DNA of 64,000 bases from Dryomyza anilis. Taxonomy: Eukaryota; Arthropoda; Insecta; Diptera; Dryomyzidae. A program made the position numbers and the translations under genes. This document shows positions 36,251 to 47,904 of the stretch, in pieces (the first letter of the stretch is position 1; each line of letters begins with the position of its first letter). The stretch covers positions 125,067,593 to 125,131,592 of the forward strand of contig OX638130.1 of the NCBI GenBank assembly GCA_951804985.1. The letters run 5' to 3'. The notes under the pieces were generated by a model, which was not told the origin of the DNA, ran no database searches, and saw only the letters and a program-made list of their open reading frames with translations.

Positions 36251-36887
36251 ATTGAAGACGTTTTCACAAATTTGAGTAAACATATAATACGCGTACAGCT
36301 CAATGGGTTCTTGAGAGCATAATATACCCAATGGGAAATATTCCGAACGGTAACCAATGTTTTCTTCAATACATATTCTACTAATTTCGAATTAGTTAAT
36401 TTGTAAAGTAGCAGTAATGTATATAAATGACTAGTTCCAGTTTCCACTTACGTAGTTATGCTGAAATAAAACTACCATCCTTTACCCTCAGATTACTAAG
36501 TAATGTGAAAATGGAACAGGTTCTTTTGATCTAATGTGAATTAATTTTTAAATTTTAAAAATATATGCCTTTAAAAAAATTAAATAAATTCAAAATTTAT
36601 TGAACTCCAGTCGCATTTAATTATCATTGTTGGTGGGTAACGTGTTGATTGTAATAAAAATTTCGTATTGATCGTTTTTTCCATTTAGAAGTTGTGTAAA
36701 TTAAGGATTAATGCATCATTTGTGGATACAAAAATATACAGATTTACACATTTTTTATTAAATGAATTATATGTTACAACCTGCAACCAATTGGCACACA
36801 ATTTTAATAATTACCACTATTTCTATTTGTTAAATAAGCACATTAGTTACAACATATGCTACTGCGCACGAAGTAATATATAAATCA

Positions 36888-37290
36888 AACCACCCCCCAT
36901 TACTACTGTGCACAAAGTAATCTACAAATGGAACTACCCCTCAATACCACTGCGTACATAGTTATGTACAAATCGAACCACCCCTCATTACTACTGCGTA
37001 CAAAGTAATGCATGTATGGAACCACCCTTCACTACCACTGCGTACAAAGTAATGTACAAATGTAACTACCCCTCATTACTACTGGGTACAAAGTAATGCA
37101 CAAATGGACCACCCCTCATTACTACTGCGTACAAAGTAATGCATGTATGGAACCACCCTTCACTACCACTGCGTACAAAGTAATGTACAAATGTAACTAC
37201 CCCTCATTACTACTGGGTACAAAGTAATGCACAAATGGACCACCCCTCATTACTACTACCTACAATGTAATGTGTAAAGCGACCAATCTT
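36888..37290. repeat. 44-bp minisatellite with a three-unit higher-order repeat
   Basis: Units beginning AACCACCCCTCATTACTACT start at 36888, 36932, 36976, 37020 and onward, each 44 bases, carrying GCGTACAAAGTAATG then CA(T/C)(G/A)TATGGA variants. A block of three units (about 131 bases) around 36995-37125 is repeated nearly identically at about 37126-37256, so amplification also acted on trimers. Diverged units continue to about 37390. Confidence 0.85.
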
Positions 37291-37390
37291 CATTACGATT
37301 GCGTGAAAAGTAATGCTGAAATGGAAGTACCCCTTGAGACTGTTTGGTTACGAAGTAATAATGTCTACCCCTTATTACGATACTTCTAAA

Positions 37391-38476
37391 TAGTAATCTA
37401 TATGTACATGAGGTAACATTCGGTTCCTTTTTACTTTGGATGCAGTGTGTAATGTATGGTGACTCCTACATAGCATTACATCGTAATCTACAGTGAATGC
37501 ATACTTGCCCTAGGCCATGTCTGTGTTAAGTAAACAGAAATCAGTATTGAAATTCCGACGCATTACGATTCGATAATAATTAGGCAGTAATATATGTAGT
37601 AACATAATAATGTTATTTCCGATTAGGTATAATTACACTACTCAGCAAAAAACGACCATTTCTTTTTTTTTTTGCCAAAATTGCCATCAAAATTGTTGGT
37701 CCTTTTCAGAAAAAAAATATAGTACTGTTGAAAAACAGTTTTTCAAAAAATGTAAAATGTAAAAATTTAAAATGCCTGTATATTATACATTTACATTTTT
37801 GAAATTTACTATAATTTTCTCAAAAATACTACGTAATAAGTATACTTTAAATATGAAGTAATGATATTTTCAAATTACATGCATAAATATTTTTTTGAAT
37901 GAAAATTGATTATATAAAAAAAGAGTACCAAAATTATGTTCACAGGACATATTTTAAATAAATTGAAATAAATATGAAACAATTTAGTAATTGTGATAGT
38001 TTGTACTATGCTCTGAGTAATCATATATCATTTTATTGTTTACCATATGATCTTAAATGCAACAAAAATCATCCAAAAATAGTCTGAAGAAATCGAAAAT
38101 TTTCATCGACTTCAGATTCAAATATCTTAGGAAAATATCGTAATTTTAGCATTATTCATATATTATAATTGGACTCGACCATTAAAAGAAAAATTACATT
38201 TAAAGTATTATGAAAAACTGTTTGGCAAGAGTACCTACTATATATATATTTAATTCTAAAAAATGTCTGAGTTCGGCCTAAAATATCGAGAGCAATTCTC
38301 TTAAAAATGATAAGGAATAGAAAAAACTGAGTATGCAGTCAAAATCAGCAGCCACGAATTATACGGAATTGAAGTATGAGATGTCCAAGCGAAATATCAT
38401 GTTGAGTAGTGTTATTATTATGCTTCAACATTCGATCAAAATCTTATTAAAATTTCAATTCGATCGACTTTTATTA
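37391..38476. other. Gene-free AT-rich DNA
   Basis: No exon or complete repeat was recognised. Confidence 0.4.
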
Positions 38477-39185
38477 CCCTGCAGTGAAATCTAAACTAGT
38501 AGCATAAATATGTAGTATTTATATTAGTAACCATGTTTCTAGATCGGTAACTAGTTAAAATGGATGCAGAGAAAAAGCAGTTCAAAACTTGTTTTGTAGA
38601 GGAACGTGTCAAAAATGTCAAAACAAAATAAATTTTGAAATACAAATTATATTTCATTTATTTATTTTGTATGAAACATCTTTCTTTTTGTGGTTCCCAT
38701 TGGTTGATTTGTTTTATTTGCTTCCACAATGGACTCATACAATTTAACACATATCCTATTTGAAAGGTCGTTACAACCGTGCAGTGATAAAAATCCGCGA
38801 CATTCGCACTTCTTACGCTGTCCACCATCAAGTCTCTTTTCAAGACATTTCTTGACTGGACCAATTTTTATCTATTCGTCCCACATAATCTAGACAGCAA
38901 AGCCGATAGATCTCGATGCGCTTGACTATGTCAATTGTCGTCGAAAAGCTTACATCTATAGTGTTCCAATTGGTAAATAGAAACCAGTTTAAAGTAGGAT
39001 TAAAAGAACTAGTTTATAGACTGATTGAAATAGTATATAGACTGGTTACAAGAAACTAGTTTAAAAACTACTCAAATGTAATGCAAGAGGGAACAATTGA
39101 CACATCGGGTCGAATTCGGGCTAGTTGAGTGTCTACGGAGAACTAGACCAATACTAGTATTCAACTAGTCCTTTACACTGCAGGG
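38477..39185. mobile_element. Non-autonomous DNA transposon with CCCTGCAGTG ends and TA flanks
   Basis: The left end CCCTGCAGTG (38477, preceded by TA) and the right end CACTGCAGGG (39176-39185, followed by TA) are inverted; the element is 709 bp. Subterminal ACTAGT words occur repeatedly near both ends. On minus, about 38860-38655 keeps a coding remnant containing KKCLEKRLDGGQRKKCECRG, matching the remnant at 2-124. The protein family is not recognised. Its right part is duplicated directly downstream. Confidence 0.75.
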
Positions 39186-39637
39186 TATCTGTGGTATCCT
39201 ATTTGAAAGGTCGTTACAACCGTGCAGTGATAAAAATCCGCGACATTCGCACTTCTTACGCTGTCCACCATCAAGTCTCTTTTCAAGACATTTCTTGACT
39301 GGACCAATTTTTATCTATTCGTCCCACATAATCTAGACAGCAAAGCCGATAGATCTCGATGCGCTTGACTATGTCAATTGTCGTCGAAAAGCTTACATCT
39401 ATAGTGTTCCAATTGGTAAATAGAAACCAGTTTAAAGTAGGATTAAAAGAACTAGTTTATAGACTGATTGAAATAGTATATAGACTGGTTACAAGAAACT
39501 AGTTTAAAAACTACTCAAATGTAATGCAAGAGGGAACAATTGACACATCGGGTCGAATTCGGGCTAGTTGAGTGTCTACGGAGAACTAGACCAATACTAG
39601 TATTCAACTAGTCCTTTACACTGCAGGGTATCTGTGG
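38752..39637. repeat. Perfect tandem duplication, 443-bp unit x 2
   Basis: Unit 38752-39194 (starting TATCCTATTTGAAAGGTCGT) is repeated at 39195-39637, and by eye I find no difference. It includes the right two-thirds of the transposon and its right end, so CACTGCAGGG occurs twice. Identity this high next to diverged repeats means a very recent event or an assembly artefact. Confidence 0.9.
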
Positions 39638-40424
39638 TTATAAAATTAAAATTTCCAATAAAAAAAAAATGTATTTCAATCGAATTGAATTCGTTAAGAA
39701 TGCTGCGGAACGAATTTAATTCGATTTTACAGTTCCAATATTTGAATTTCAAATGAAAGTGAAATTTAAGACCACATCATATTTTGATATTTTTTACTAA
39801 GATAAATTCTGTAGCAGATAAGGCAAAAATGTATTCTATTATTATTTTGTGAGACCTTCTGAGACCCGTTCTCTGAGAAACGAATAGGGAAGTGCTGCAA
39901 AAAAGCTTCTTGCGCCTGAAATTTACTACTGGGTTTCTATGCATTTTTGTTTAATATAATAAACTTATAAAAATTGCTTTCATAAACCCCAATCGGTTCC
40001 AAGAACATAAATTGCATTTAAAATATTTTTTTATTATTTAAAATTTATTTCGATTTTGGTAAACATTTTTCCAACTCATTTAGTTTTTATTTAATTTTTA
40101 AATTCTATTTTAAATATTTTGAAATGGTTTTGAAATGTTTAGCTTATCTAGCATCTTTGAAACACATTCAGTAATTTTGCAAAGGCACCAAAATGTTTTT
40201 CATATTTGTCAAAAGAATTTTTATTTTGTTGCGCCCAAGCAATCTTGCGCACATAACTCAATTTTGATAGAATTTGAATTGAATTTAGTTTGAATTTTGA
40301 AAATATTGTTTGAAAAAAATCAAATAATTAAGACAAAATTTATTGTTTTTCTAAAAAATTATTCAAATTTAACGTAATTTTTCGTGTTCACAGAGACACA
40401 AGACACAAAACACAAAATTTGACA
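39638..40424. other. AT-rich DNA upstream of the unknown gene
   Basis: No exon or complete repeat is recognised; repeated TTCAATCGAATTGAATTCG-like words resemble those in the Arp8 intron. The last ~60 bases are the likely 5' UTR of the next gene. Confidence 0.4.
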
Positions 40425-43400
40425 ATGGACAGCTTTAATGTGCCGAAAAAAGTAAATCGTCATGTGCTGAAGGCACTGAATACGCTCAGTGGCGGCAACG
40501 TCAAACAGGGCATTACGACGACGCGCATCTATCATCAGGTCAAGTATCAGATGCGCAATTTGGTGCCGGTGCAGGATATGGCATTTGTGATACAAATGTC
40601 ACTGAAGAATATGAGCGATATTGGACTGATCGAGAAGAACGGCCAAAATCGGTATTGCATCGGACGGAATTATGCGCCGCCACCGGGCACAAATCCACGA
40701 CCTACAGCACCGGATCGCCGAATGTTTAAAGTTAATGTATATCTGTTTGGTTTATTTGCGAGCGAGTGGCTACTATAATTTTTGTTGGCAGGACAATAAG
40801 AATCGCAGTCGCAGCGCATTGGATCCAAATCTAAAGCGCAATCGTTACAGCGATGACTCGTTGTCCGGCGATGATTTCGACAAGACGCGCAAGCGGATGC
40901 GCACGAACAACAAGCAGCTGCGCTACTCCGGGCGTGGAACATTATTGCCGCGCGCACGACAGCACCATTGTCCGTTGACGGCATATCATCCGTATCATCC
41001 GACGCGCGCATCGCAATTCAGCAACAGCAATGACGATATTGAGGTGAGTGGCACGATGCAATAAAGTGGATAAATAAAATATAAATAAATAAATTTAAAA
41101 TACTTCAAAATATAAAACTTTAAAGATTAAACAAAACCAAACTAATTTCTCTAAAGGCCGTTTTCACCATCTTCGGTTAAACACTAACTGCCACTTTAAC
41201 TCAGAGTTACCAATAGAATATATGGAATTGAAACACTTAACTGGACATTGTGAAAACGGCCCTAAAAAACACAAAATTGAAAATAGGAAAAAATTTTATA
41301 CGCATTTTCTGATTTACTGAACGAACAACAAAACCAAATTTCACTTCAAAATATCGTCACACAAATGTTGATAATTAAAATTACGTTACTTTCGACTAAT
41401 ATTCTTGCGTTTAGAAATATAGAATGGGGCACTAAGACATACCGATATTTCAAAAATCAATTAAGAATTAACAATTTAATTTGCAAAGAGATAAAATCGC
41501 TTTTATAGAAATTAAACTTACCAACTACATTTTAATGACTTCAAAAATTGATTTACAAAAATCAATTAGTGTATTCACAGTTTCATGGTATTAGTACGAC
41601 ATTGACGTATACGATAGTACGACAATTGAACTGTGAGCACCACTTTTCTGCTTGTTAAAATATTTCGTCAAATAAATGTAGCCGATTTTTATAAAATTTG
41701 AATTTTTTAAAATTATCATTAATATTCCTCGATTTGCAAAGTAAAACAAATAAATTAACATTTAATGTACACTATTTGTCTTCAATTTCACAATTTTTCT
41801 TCATTTCACAAAATACGACACCAAAAAACATGCCTCAGGGTTACTCTCAAATACAACACTTGTGGTATTTCACTTTTATAAGGGATGTAACAACAAATTG
41901 ACGTTTCTGTGATATTGTATCGTATATATACTACATGGTGCGAATACCACATACTAAAATACGACGAACTGTGAATACGCTAAATATATATTTGGAAATT
42001 TCTATTCGATGCTTTGAAAATTTCAAATGTCATTGAAAAGATAAACATGTTCGCATCATACGATGTCAATATGGAATTAAGTAAACATTAATGATAGTCA
42101 GTAGGATGGATTTTCATGATTGTAAATAGAGAAAAGGAAAATGAAAAGTTTATTGATAAATTTTATAAAAAAAACATTTTTTTTTTACAGATTAACCAAC
42201 ACTCAGGGGATGCCCCTATTTATGCAAAGCACAGTGTTTATCGTAGAAAAGGATTAGGGTTAGAGGAAGGGAGGAAACATGAGATAGTGTCGGTGAATAT
42301 TTGTTTTGAATTTGCTAATATCAAAAATGTCGGGAAAAACAGACGCAGGGAGATTGTTCCACAAACGAATCGTGCGACTGAAGAACAAAATTCTCACTAT
42401 AATGCGTGGTTCTGTTGAGAGCCGAGTGGACTACGAAGGGGTGGGCTTGGTTCGATGCCAGAGTCGAACGAGAGAACACACGACCTGGTGCAATCAGGCC
42501 ATGTATCTCCCTCGAACACTTACCATTGTAATACCAATAAAACAAGCTTACACACCCAACGGTCCGTCGGTGATCAAGAGAGCCAATAGAGGATGAAATA
42601 TTTTCATCCCCTGTTAAATATATTGCACGTTGTTGGATTCGGTCCAGGAACTCCAAAGAAGATTTAGAAGACCCTGCCCATATGTGTTAGTTGTATTCCA
42701 TCTTAGGCCGAATATAGGTAGTGTAGACAGTGCGTAAGTCAGCAGGAGTGAAGTATGTTTTACACCGTTTTAAAAAACCGAGGCACTTGGCCGCTTCTTT
42801 CGACACAACAAATATGTAATCATTCCATCGGAGCTCACACTGAATTGATATGCCCAGAACGTAAAGTGCAACTGACTGCGCAATATACATTTTATGTAGT
42901 ATTTGATATGAAATGATTTCAGGAATATTACAAGCATATTTCCGGCAAACACAGATTAATGAATTTGTAAGAAGCTAAGATTATCAAATTTTATGGAATT
43001 GTATGCCGTGAATCTGCCAACTTTCGAAAATATTCCAATGTATTTGTAATATGCCCGAAATATTCCTGTCTCGGCAGATTAGAAACACTTTTTTGACATA
43101 TTTCAAACAGACAAAGGCGGAGTTTGTATCACAAGCTGTTTATTTTCCGCCCGTTCTCAAAATATGACGTGAATCTTTCAATAAAATTCCACAAAATTTT
43201 ACAACCTGCTATACACATCCCAAAATATTCCATTTAACTGCTTGTTTGCTCTAAATATGCCGGAAATATTCCTGAAAATGTGTAAAATTTTGTCACGGGG
43301 TATTTTCGAAGATTTTAATTAGACAAAGGTAGAGTTTGTACCAAAAGCTGCCTGATTTCTTCCAGTGCTCAAAATGAGCCTAGCATATACCTTTTAAAAT

Positions 43401-44396
43401 TTAATTAAATTTGATAATTTCCCATATGATTGCCACAAACTTTCATTTATCTGCTTATTTGTCGCAATTATCCCTGAAAAATGGCAGAAATTTTGTCTCA
43501 GGAATTTTATAAAAAAAACAAATGAAAAATATATATTAAAAAATTTAATAAATTAATATAAAAATCACCTCTCCACACAGGCATTAGTCGACAACACCAA
43601 CGACTCCGTGCTCGAGTTTATGCTGGCCTCCGTCACTCCGGTACCTTCGCTAGAGATCAGCGAAATCGTCGAAGAAGTGCGTAAAATCACCAGCATCATC
43701 GATGAGCGTCCAACAGTTGCACCAAAAATTGAAATCAAACCGGAGCCTGTACCAGAACCCGCGGAAAAAACCGAAACAACTGCACACGTTATTGCCACTG
43801 TTGTTGGAGCCGCTGCAGATGCCGCTGCTGATGCCATTATAGCGGGAGATAATGTCACAGCTGCCAATGAAGCTATTGCCGCTGCTGTTGCTGCTACCGC
43901 TGCGGCAATAGCAGCACAAAATGCAGCGATGGCTGCTAAAAAAGCGGCAAATGTATTGGAAAAAACAGTAACTGTACCCGAAAAAGCACCGATTGTACTC
44001 GAAAAAGCACCGACTGTACTGGAAAAAGCACAGATTGTATCTGAAAAAGGGCCAATTGTATCTGAAAAAGCACCAATTGTACCTCAAAAAGCGCCAATTG
44101 TTGTACTCGAAAAAGCGCCGACAATACCCGCAATTGCGCCAATTGTACTAGATAATGTGACGATGTTACCCAAAATAGCGCCATTTGCACCAGTTAAAGC
44201 ATCATTTGTTTCTGAAACAGCTGCCTCCAGCTGTAGCCCACAAAGTAGTCCTACACAAAAAACACCAAACAGCACCGAAGACGACGCACAAACTGCATCC
44301 AACAGCGATGACGACAACGCCACAGATAGCCAAGCTGACAAAGAGCAAGAAGTCAAAGAAAATGAAAAAGACGTTACTTTGACGTATATAAATTGA
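40425..44396 (+). CDS. Unrecognised nuclear-type protein with N-terminal winged-helix-like domain, three coding exons
   Basis: Exons 40425-40730, 40792-41043 and 43581-44396 join in phase 0 to give 457 residues. Residues 1-85 (VNRHVLKALNTL, GITTTRIYHQVKYQM, SLKNMSDIGLIEKNGQNRYCIG) look like a compact helical, winged-helix-like domain, reminiscent of the insect-specific DUF4777-type domains; this is an impression, not a search result. Exon 2 is basic with KTRKRMR at 133-139, a likely nuclear localisation signal. Exon 3 has a charged start, an Ala-rich helix-prone tract (about 260-310), seven-residue EKAPIVL-type repeats (about 313-370) and an acidic Ser/Asp-rich tail (about 420-450). Without the 61-base first intron the frame is lost; its donor GTTAAT is weak. 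AATAAA is at 44439-44444. The function is unknown; a DNA- or chromatin-binding role is inference. Confidence 0.75.
41156..41261. mobile_element. 106-bp MITE with GGCCGTTTTCAC ends and CTAAA target duplication
   Basis: The left end GGCCGTTTTCACCAT and right end ATTGTGAAAACGGCC are inverted. Both are flanked by CTAAA (41151-41155 and 41262-41266), a clean 5-base target-site duplication. It has no coding content. Confidence 0.8.
42310..42900 (-). pseudogene. 5'-truncated non-LTR retrotransposon, C-terminal reverse transcriptase region
   Basis: On minus, frames 42890-42687 and 42656-42321 join into a region typical of the C-terminal part of Jockey/CR1-like ORF2: LGISIQCELRWNDYIF, AAKCLGFLKRCKTYFTPADL, YTTYIRPKMEYN, then a stop, then LDRIQQRAI, HRRTVGCVSLFYWYYNGKCS and HPFVVHSALNRTTHY. 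One in-frame stop and small frame defects make it dead. The catalytic core of the reverse transcriptase (YADD region) is not present; 5' truncation is typical of LINEs. Confidence 0.85.
42990..43500. repeat. ~212-bp direct repeat, two diverged units
   Basis: AGACAAAGGCGGAGTTTGTA at about 43110 recurs as AGACAAAGGTAGAGTTTGTA at about 43322. GCC(C/G)GAAATATTCCTG recurs upstream of each copy (about 43051 and 43259), and CTGCTT(A/G)TTTG(C/T) follows. The origin is unclear. Confidence 0.6.
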
Positions 44397-44580
44397 ATGC
44401 AAGCAGCATAAATTTAATTTGCGACTTATTTATATTTAAATAAAAAATAATGAATGTTTGCCTGTCTGTCTGTCTTGCAATGCATAGTTCTTACTATTAA
44501 ATATTGTGTGTCTCATATGTGTGTGGCTTAAATAACAAAATAAATTAAATTAAATGTAATCATTGTTCATAAGTCGCAAT

Positions 44581-47500
44581 TCACCAATTAAAGGGCGCCT
44601 TCTCGCGCAGCGTACGCAAACCATGCGTGGTCCACTCATTCGCATAGATCCACAACTCGTTGGCACTCTCCAGACACGACATAATTGCAGCACCTTTCCA
44701 GGCAATCATGGCCGTATCCATGTCCTTCGTACAAGTGACCACTTCAAACGGCTGCAACAGTTGCTGCTGCTGTTGCAACTGCAAAGCGATTCTGCGTTCC
44801 AACCATTTGACAAAACCGGCAAATTTACCGCCACCACCAACAACTAAAATGCAGCCATACATTTTACGTCGCAGCTCATCGTTGGCACAGCGCTCTATGC
44901 TGCGCACGATAGCCTGATCGAGCGACATAATTTGTCCATTATTGTGGATGTAGCAACATTCGTCCTTGTCGTTGAGTTTGCTCTGTGCCGCCTCGCGTTC
45001 TGCATCGTATGCATCGACGACCACAAAGTCATCGTCTGGCGCTTCGCCTGTAATGGGTGCCACACCGCCATCCAGCAGCAGGAGTTGATCGCGTCCGTTT
45101 CTTCGTCCGGTGTCGCGTATATATTCGGCATCGAAGCAATCCTCGGAGTCTGGTTGTTGACAGCTGCGTTGTTGCAGTTTGGCATTCTTTGTGGCGCCTG
45201 TGATGTTCATTAGCTCGGTGTGGAGTAGCGCCAGTGGCGCAACAACGCACTCATCGCCCAGCTGCAGCGTGTAGAGCAGACGCTTGTCTGGCTTTTGCAC
45301 CTTTTAAAGCAAGTAGCATTATGAATATTTTTCTCGCATATAATTTTTTGACAAAATGACAGAGTGAAACAAGTAATATTAATTCCAAAAAATGGTCAAT
45401 GGTTTCTGGTAATTCAAAATAAAATTTGAATGCGTTTAAATTTGTTTTTTCTACCAAAATTCGTTTTCTTCAATACAAAACAAAAGTAGTTCAATCGAAT
45501 TCAATCTGTTTAAGTTTTGTGCAACAAATTCAAATCGCATTTTGTTGTCATTAATTTGAATATCCATCAAAAGCAAATTCCAGAATTTACCGGCACTTTC
45601 CAATTTCCGATCGAAATCGTAAAAAAATTTATATGTGATCAGAGATTTGTTTTTGCTTCTCCAGGGGGGTTACTCTGTAATGCGATTCGAAAGTGATATT
45701 ACTCGCATTCGAATAAATGGTACTTTGGTAGTGTGACTTTCGCATTTAAATTTGGAACTTTCGTATTCAAATTCACAAAGTGACAACACGGCTACCTTTT
45801 CAATTCAGTTAGATTATATGAATTTGCCTTCGTAACGCTTTGTTCTTCGAATTAAATTGACTTTCGTATCGCATTGACTTTCGAATCGCGATACATAGTA
45901 ACCCCCCAGAATTCATTTTTGCTTTATAAAAATATCATATTTCAATCGAATTCAATTCGTTAATTCAATAAAATGTCTGTGTTGCGAATTCAATTCTATT
46001 TCTGTATCAAATATTCTAATTTTGACTGAAACAACATTTCAAAGTATGATTTTTAGATTTTTTTATATGTTAAGTCAAAAAAATCATATAAAATCTTTAA
46101 AAAATATGTAATGTAACACGATTTCTTTTGCTAAGTTTTCCATTTGATTTGGATTTTAAATATTTGAAATTCGATGGAAAGTGAATTTCAGAATACGATA
46201 CGACAAATAGATCAAATCCCCAACGAAAATCAATCAAATATTTGGATTTTGATTGAAAATGAATTACAGAATAATATAGAAATATAATTTGTTAAATTTT
46301 ACAATTTTAAAATATGGTTTTCACATTTAAAAGAATCGTATTTTAATTTTATATCGACCGAACTATTTCTTTGTTACTCCAGAATACTTTTTTTATATGA
46401 AATACAAATTGTTTTTATCGAATTAGAAAGTATCGTTCAAGAAAATTTCCTGTTGGTACGTTTTATAGTTTTTGATTGTTCATGATTTTCAATAGTTAAC
46501 TTCACAAGTTTTATGTATTTGTATTAAGAAAAACCGTTGACCGTATTTCGAGTACTCAATTTAACATTTATTTTGTCACACACACACTATAATTAATACT
46601 CACCTCAAAGCTGCGTTCCTGCGCGCCGCACACATCCAAGTTCACATGACAAAACCGCTCCTTCAGTTGCGTCAGCAGCATCGCATCTGCATATTTATCG
46701 AGTCGCAAATCTTTGTATGGAAACGCACACTTCTGCAGCAGCGTATAGAACACCTGCGTCACATCGGCACCACCATACTCCAGGCGTACACGCGTATCAG
46801 GCTGTGAGATGCCATCCTCCACACAAGATATCGAACACTTTTGATCGCCAATATCCACAACACAACCATAACCCAAACCGGCACCAAATGTAGCAGCCAC
46901 ATGATCCTGCAGCAGAAAACAAGCTTTAAAGCGTAGCTGCTGCAGTAACAATGTGATCAATTCTTTCAGCTGACTGCGATGATAAATATCGGAAATAACC
47001 AAGACTGCACTGTAATGCATCAATTGATTCAAATCGATACCCAATTTTGTACGCAGCGCATACGACCAAATGTCACGCAAATCTGTGAGTACCGCCGTCT
47101 GCGAACCACCGATGCCCGCATGTAGATGCAGCTGTCCACGTCGCATGGGAAAGTGCACATTATACTCGTCGTTCGCATAACCAGTTCGCACAATATCCGC
47201 ATCGAATATATTTTCTGGTTGCGTATTTTCTAGTTTCGGTTGCACATCATTCTTCTCATTCAACGGCAACTCTTCGGGCACACTACGCCGATTATAGCTG
47301 GATATTTGTTGTGGCGGTGTGGCAATGCGTCTGCGTTTGGACGCTGCAGCGGCACCGGTCTCTTGTGTGTCCCACGACTTTTGTATGGTGTGTGATACAA
47401 GCAGACGCTGTTCGTCAAAGTCTTGCAAAGAAGTTTTGTCCACTGCAGGCAGCAGCGTATCTCGGTGAATCTTGCCGCCATCCTGTTTGCGGCGTCGCCC

Positions 47501-47635
47501 TATGGCGTGCAACATTGTCACTGGATTTAGATCGGACGCTCGTCCAATGCGTAAATTGAGCGAACCCGGATGTATGATGATTATCTTTTGAGCATGGTAT
47601 TGCTCTGGTGCTGCGCCAGAATGCGCCCATGACAT
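44581..47635 (-). CDS. Arp8: Actin-related protein 8, two coding exons
   Basis: Arp8 is a nuclear actin-related protein of the INO80 chromatin-remodelling complex, where it helps bind nucleosomes and monomeric actin with Arp4. Exons 47635-46604 and 45300-44581 join in phase 0 (GAG/GTGAGT donor), giving 583 residues, close to fly and human proteins of about 600. The N-terminus AQKIIIIHPGSLNLRIGRASD (about 16-35) is the diagnostic Arp8 opening. GLGYGCVVDIGD (253-264) is the second actin phosphate-binding loop and VVGGGGKFAGF (about 497-507) corresponds to the actin adenosine-site motif. A low-complexity insert (about 90-140) and an acidic loop in exon 2 (about 385-440) are family-type insertions. 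Its stop lies 184 bases from the stop of the convergent unknown gene. The intron is 1.3 kb and contains a MITE. Confidence 0.96.
45664..45907. mobile_element. MITE with GGGGGGTTACT ends in the Arp8 intron
   Basis: GGGGGGTTACTCTGTAATGC then GATTCGAAAGTG (45664) faces CTTTCGAATCGCGATACATA then GTAACCCCCC (45907); total 244 bp. Both ends are bordered by CAG. Internal CGCATT/CGAAAG words are repeated in both orientations. Such a G/C-capped end stands out in this AT-rich region. Confidence 0.8.
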
Positions 47636-47639
47636 TGTG

Positions 47640-47904
47640 ATTGATAACTGTGTAAATTCACGTTTTTCTCTTTCAACAATTTTTAATCAATCGACTAATT
47701 ACAAAGAAATGTTTATTTACAAACATTTTTATTAAATTGAGGTTATATTTGGGTACAGGGTAATTCAAAATCAAAAACAGGTGTTTTTAATTTATTTAAT
47801 AGTTTGTTTAAAAGAACGGGTGGTCTAGATATTTATTTTTGTTAAGATCTAAAATTTTAGATTAATTTTTGGTTTTAAAGATTTTTTTTTTATTGTTTGG
47901 CCAA
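47640..47904. other. Spacer upstream of Arp8
   Basis: Likely Arp8 promoter/5' UTR on the minus strand. No core promoter motif was identified with confidence. Confidence 0.35.

Larger units (their letters stand above)
41044..43580 (+). other. Intron 2 of the unknown gene
   Basis: It begins GTGAGTGGC and ends CTCCACACAG. Inside are a 106-bp MITE (41156-41261), a LINE fragment on minus (about 42310-42900) and a roughly 212-bp direct repeat (42990-43500). Reading through the donor would stop at 41064 after a few residues, so a short isoform of 193 residues is conceivable. Confidence 0.65.

Noticed and set aside
40792..41064. Unknown gene ending at the stop after exon 2
   Set aside because: GAG/GTGAGT is a strong donor and the phase-0 acceptor at 43581 opens a 272-codon exon; the short form is kept only as a possible isoform.
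43650..44356. Long minus-strand frames across the third exon of the unknown gene
   Set aside because: Repetitive antisense translations of the Ala-rich and EKAPIVL repeats; the plus frame has matching splice phases and a polyadenylation signal.
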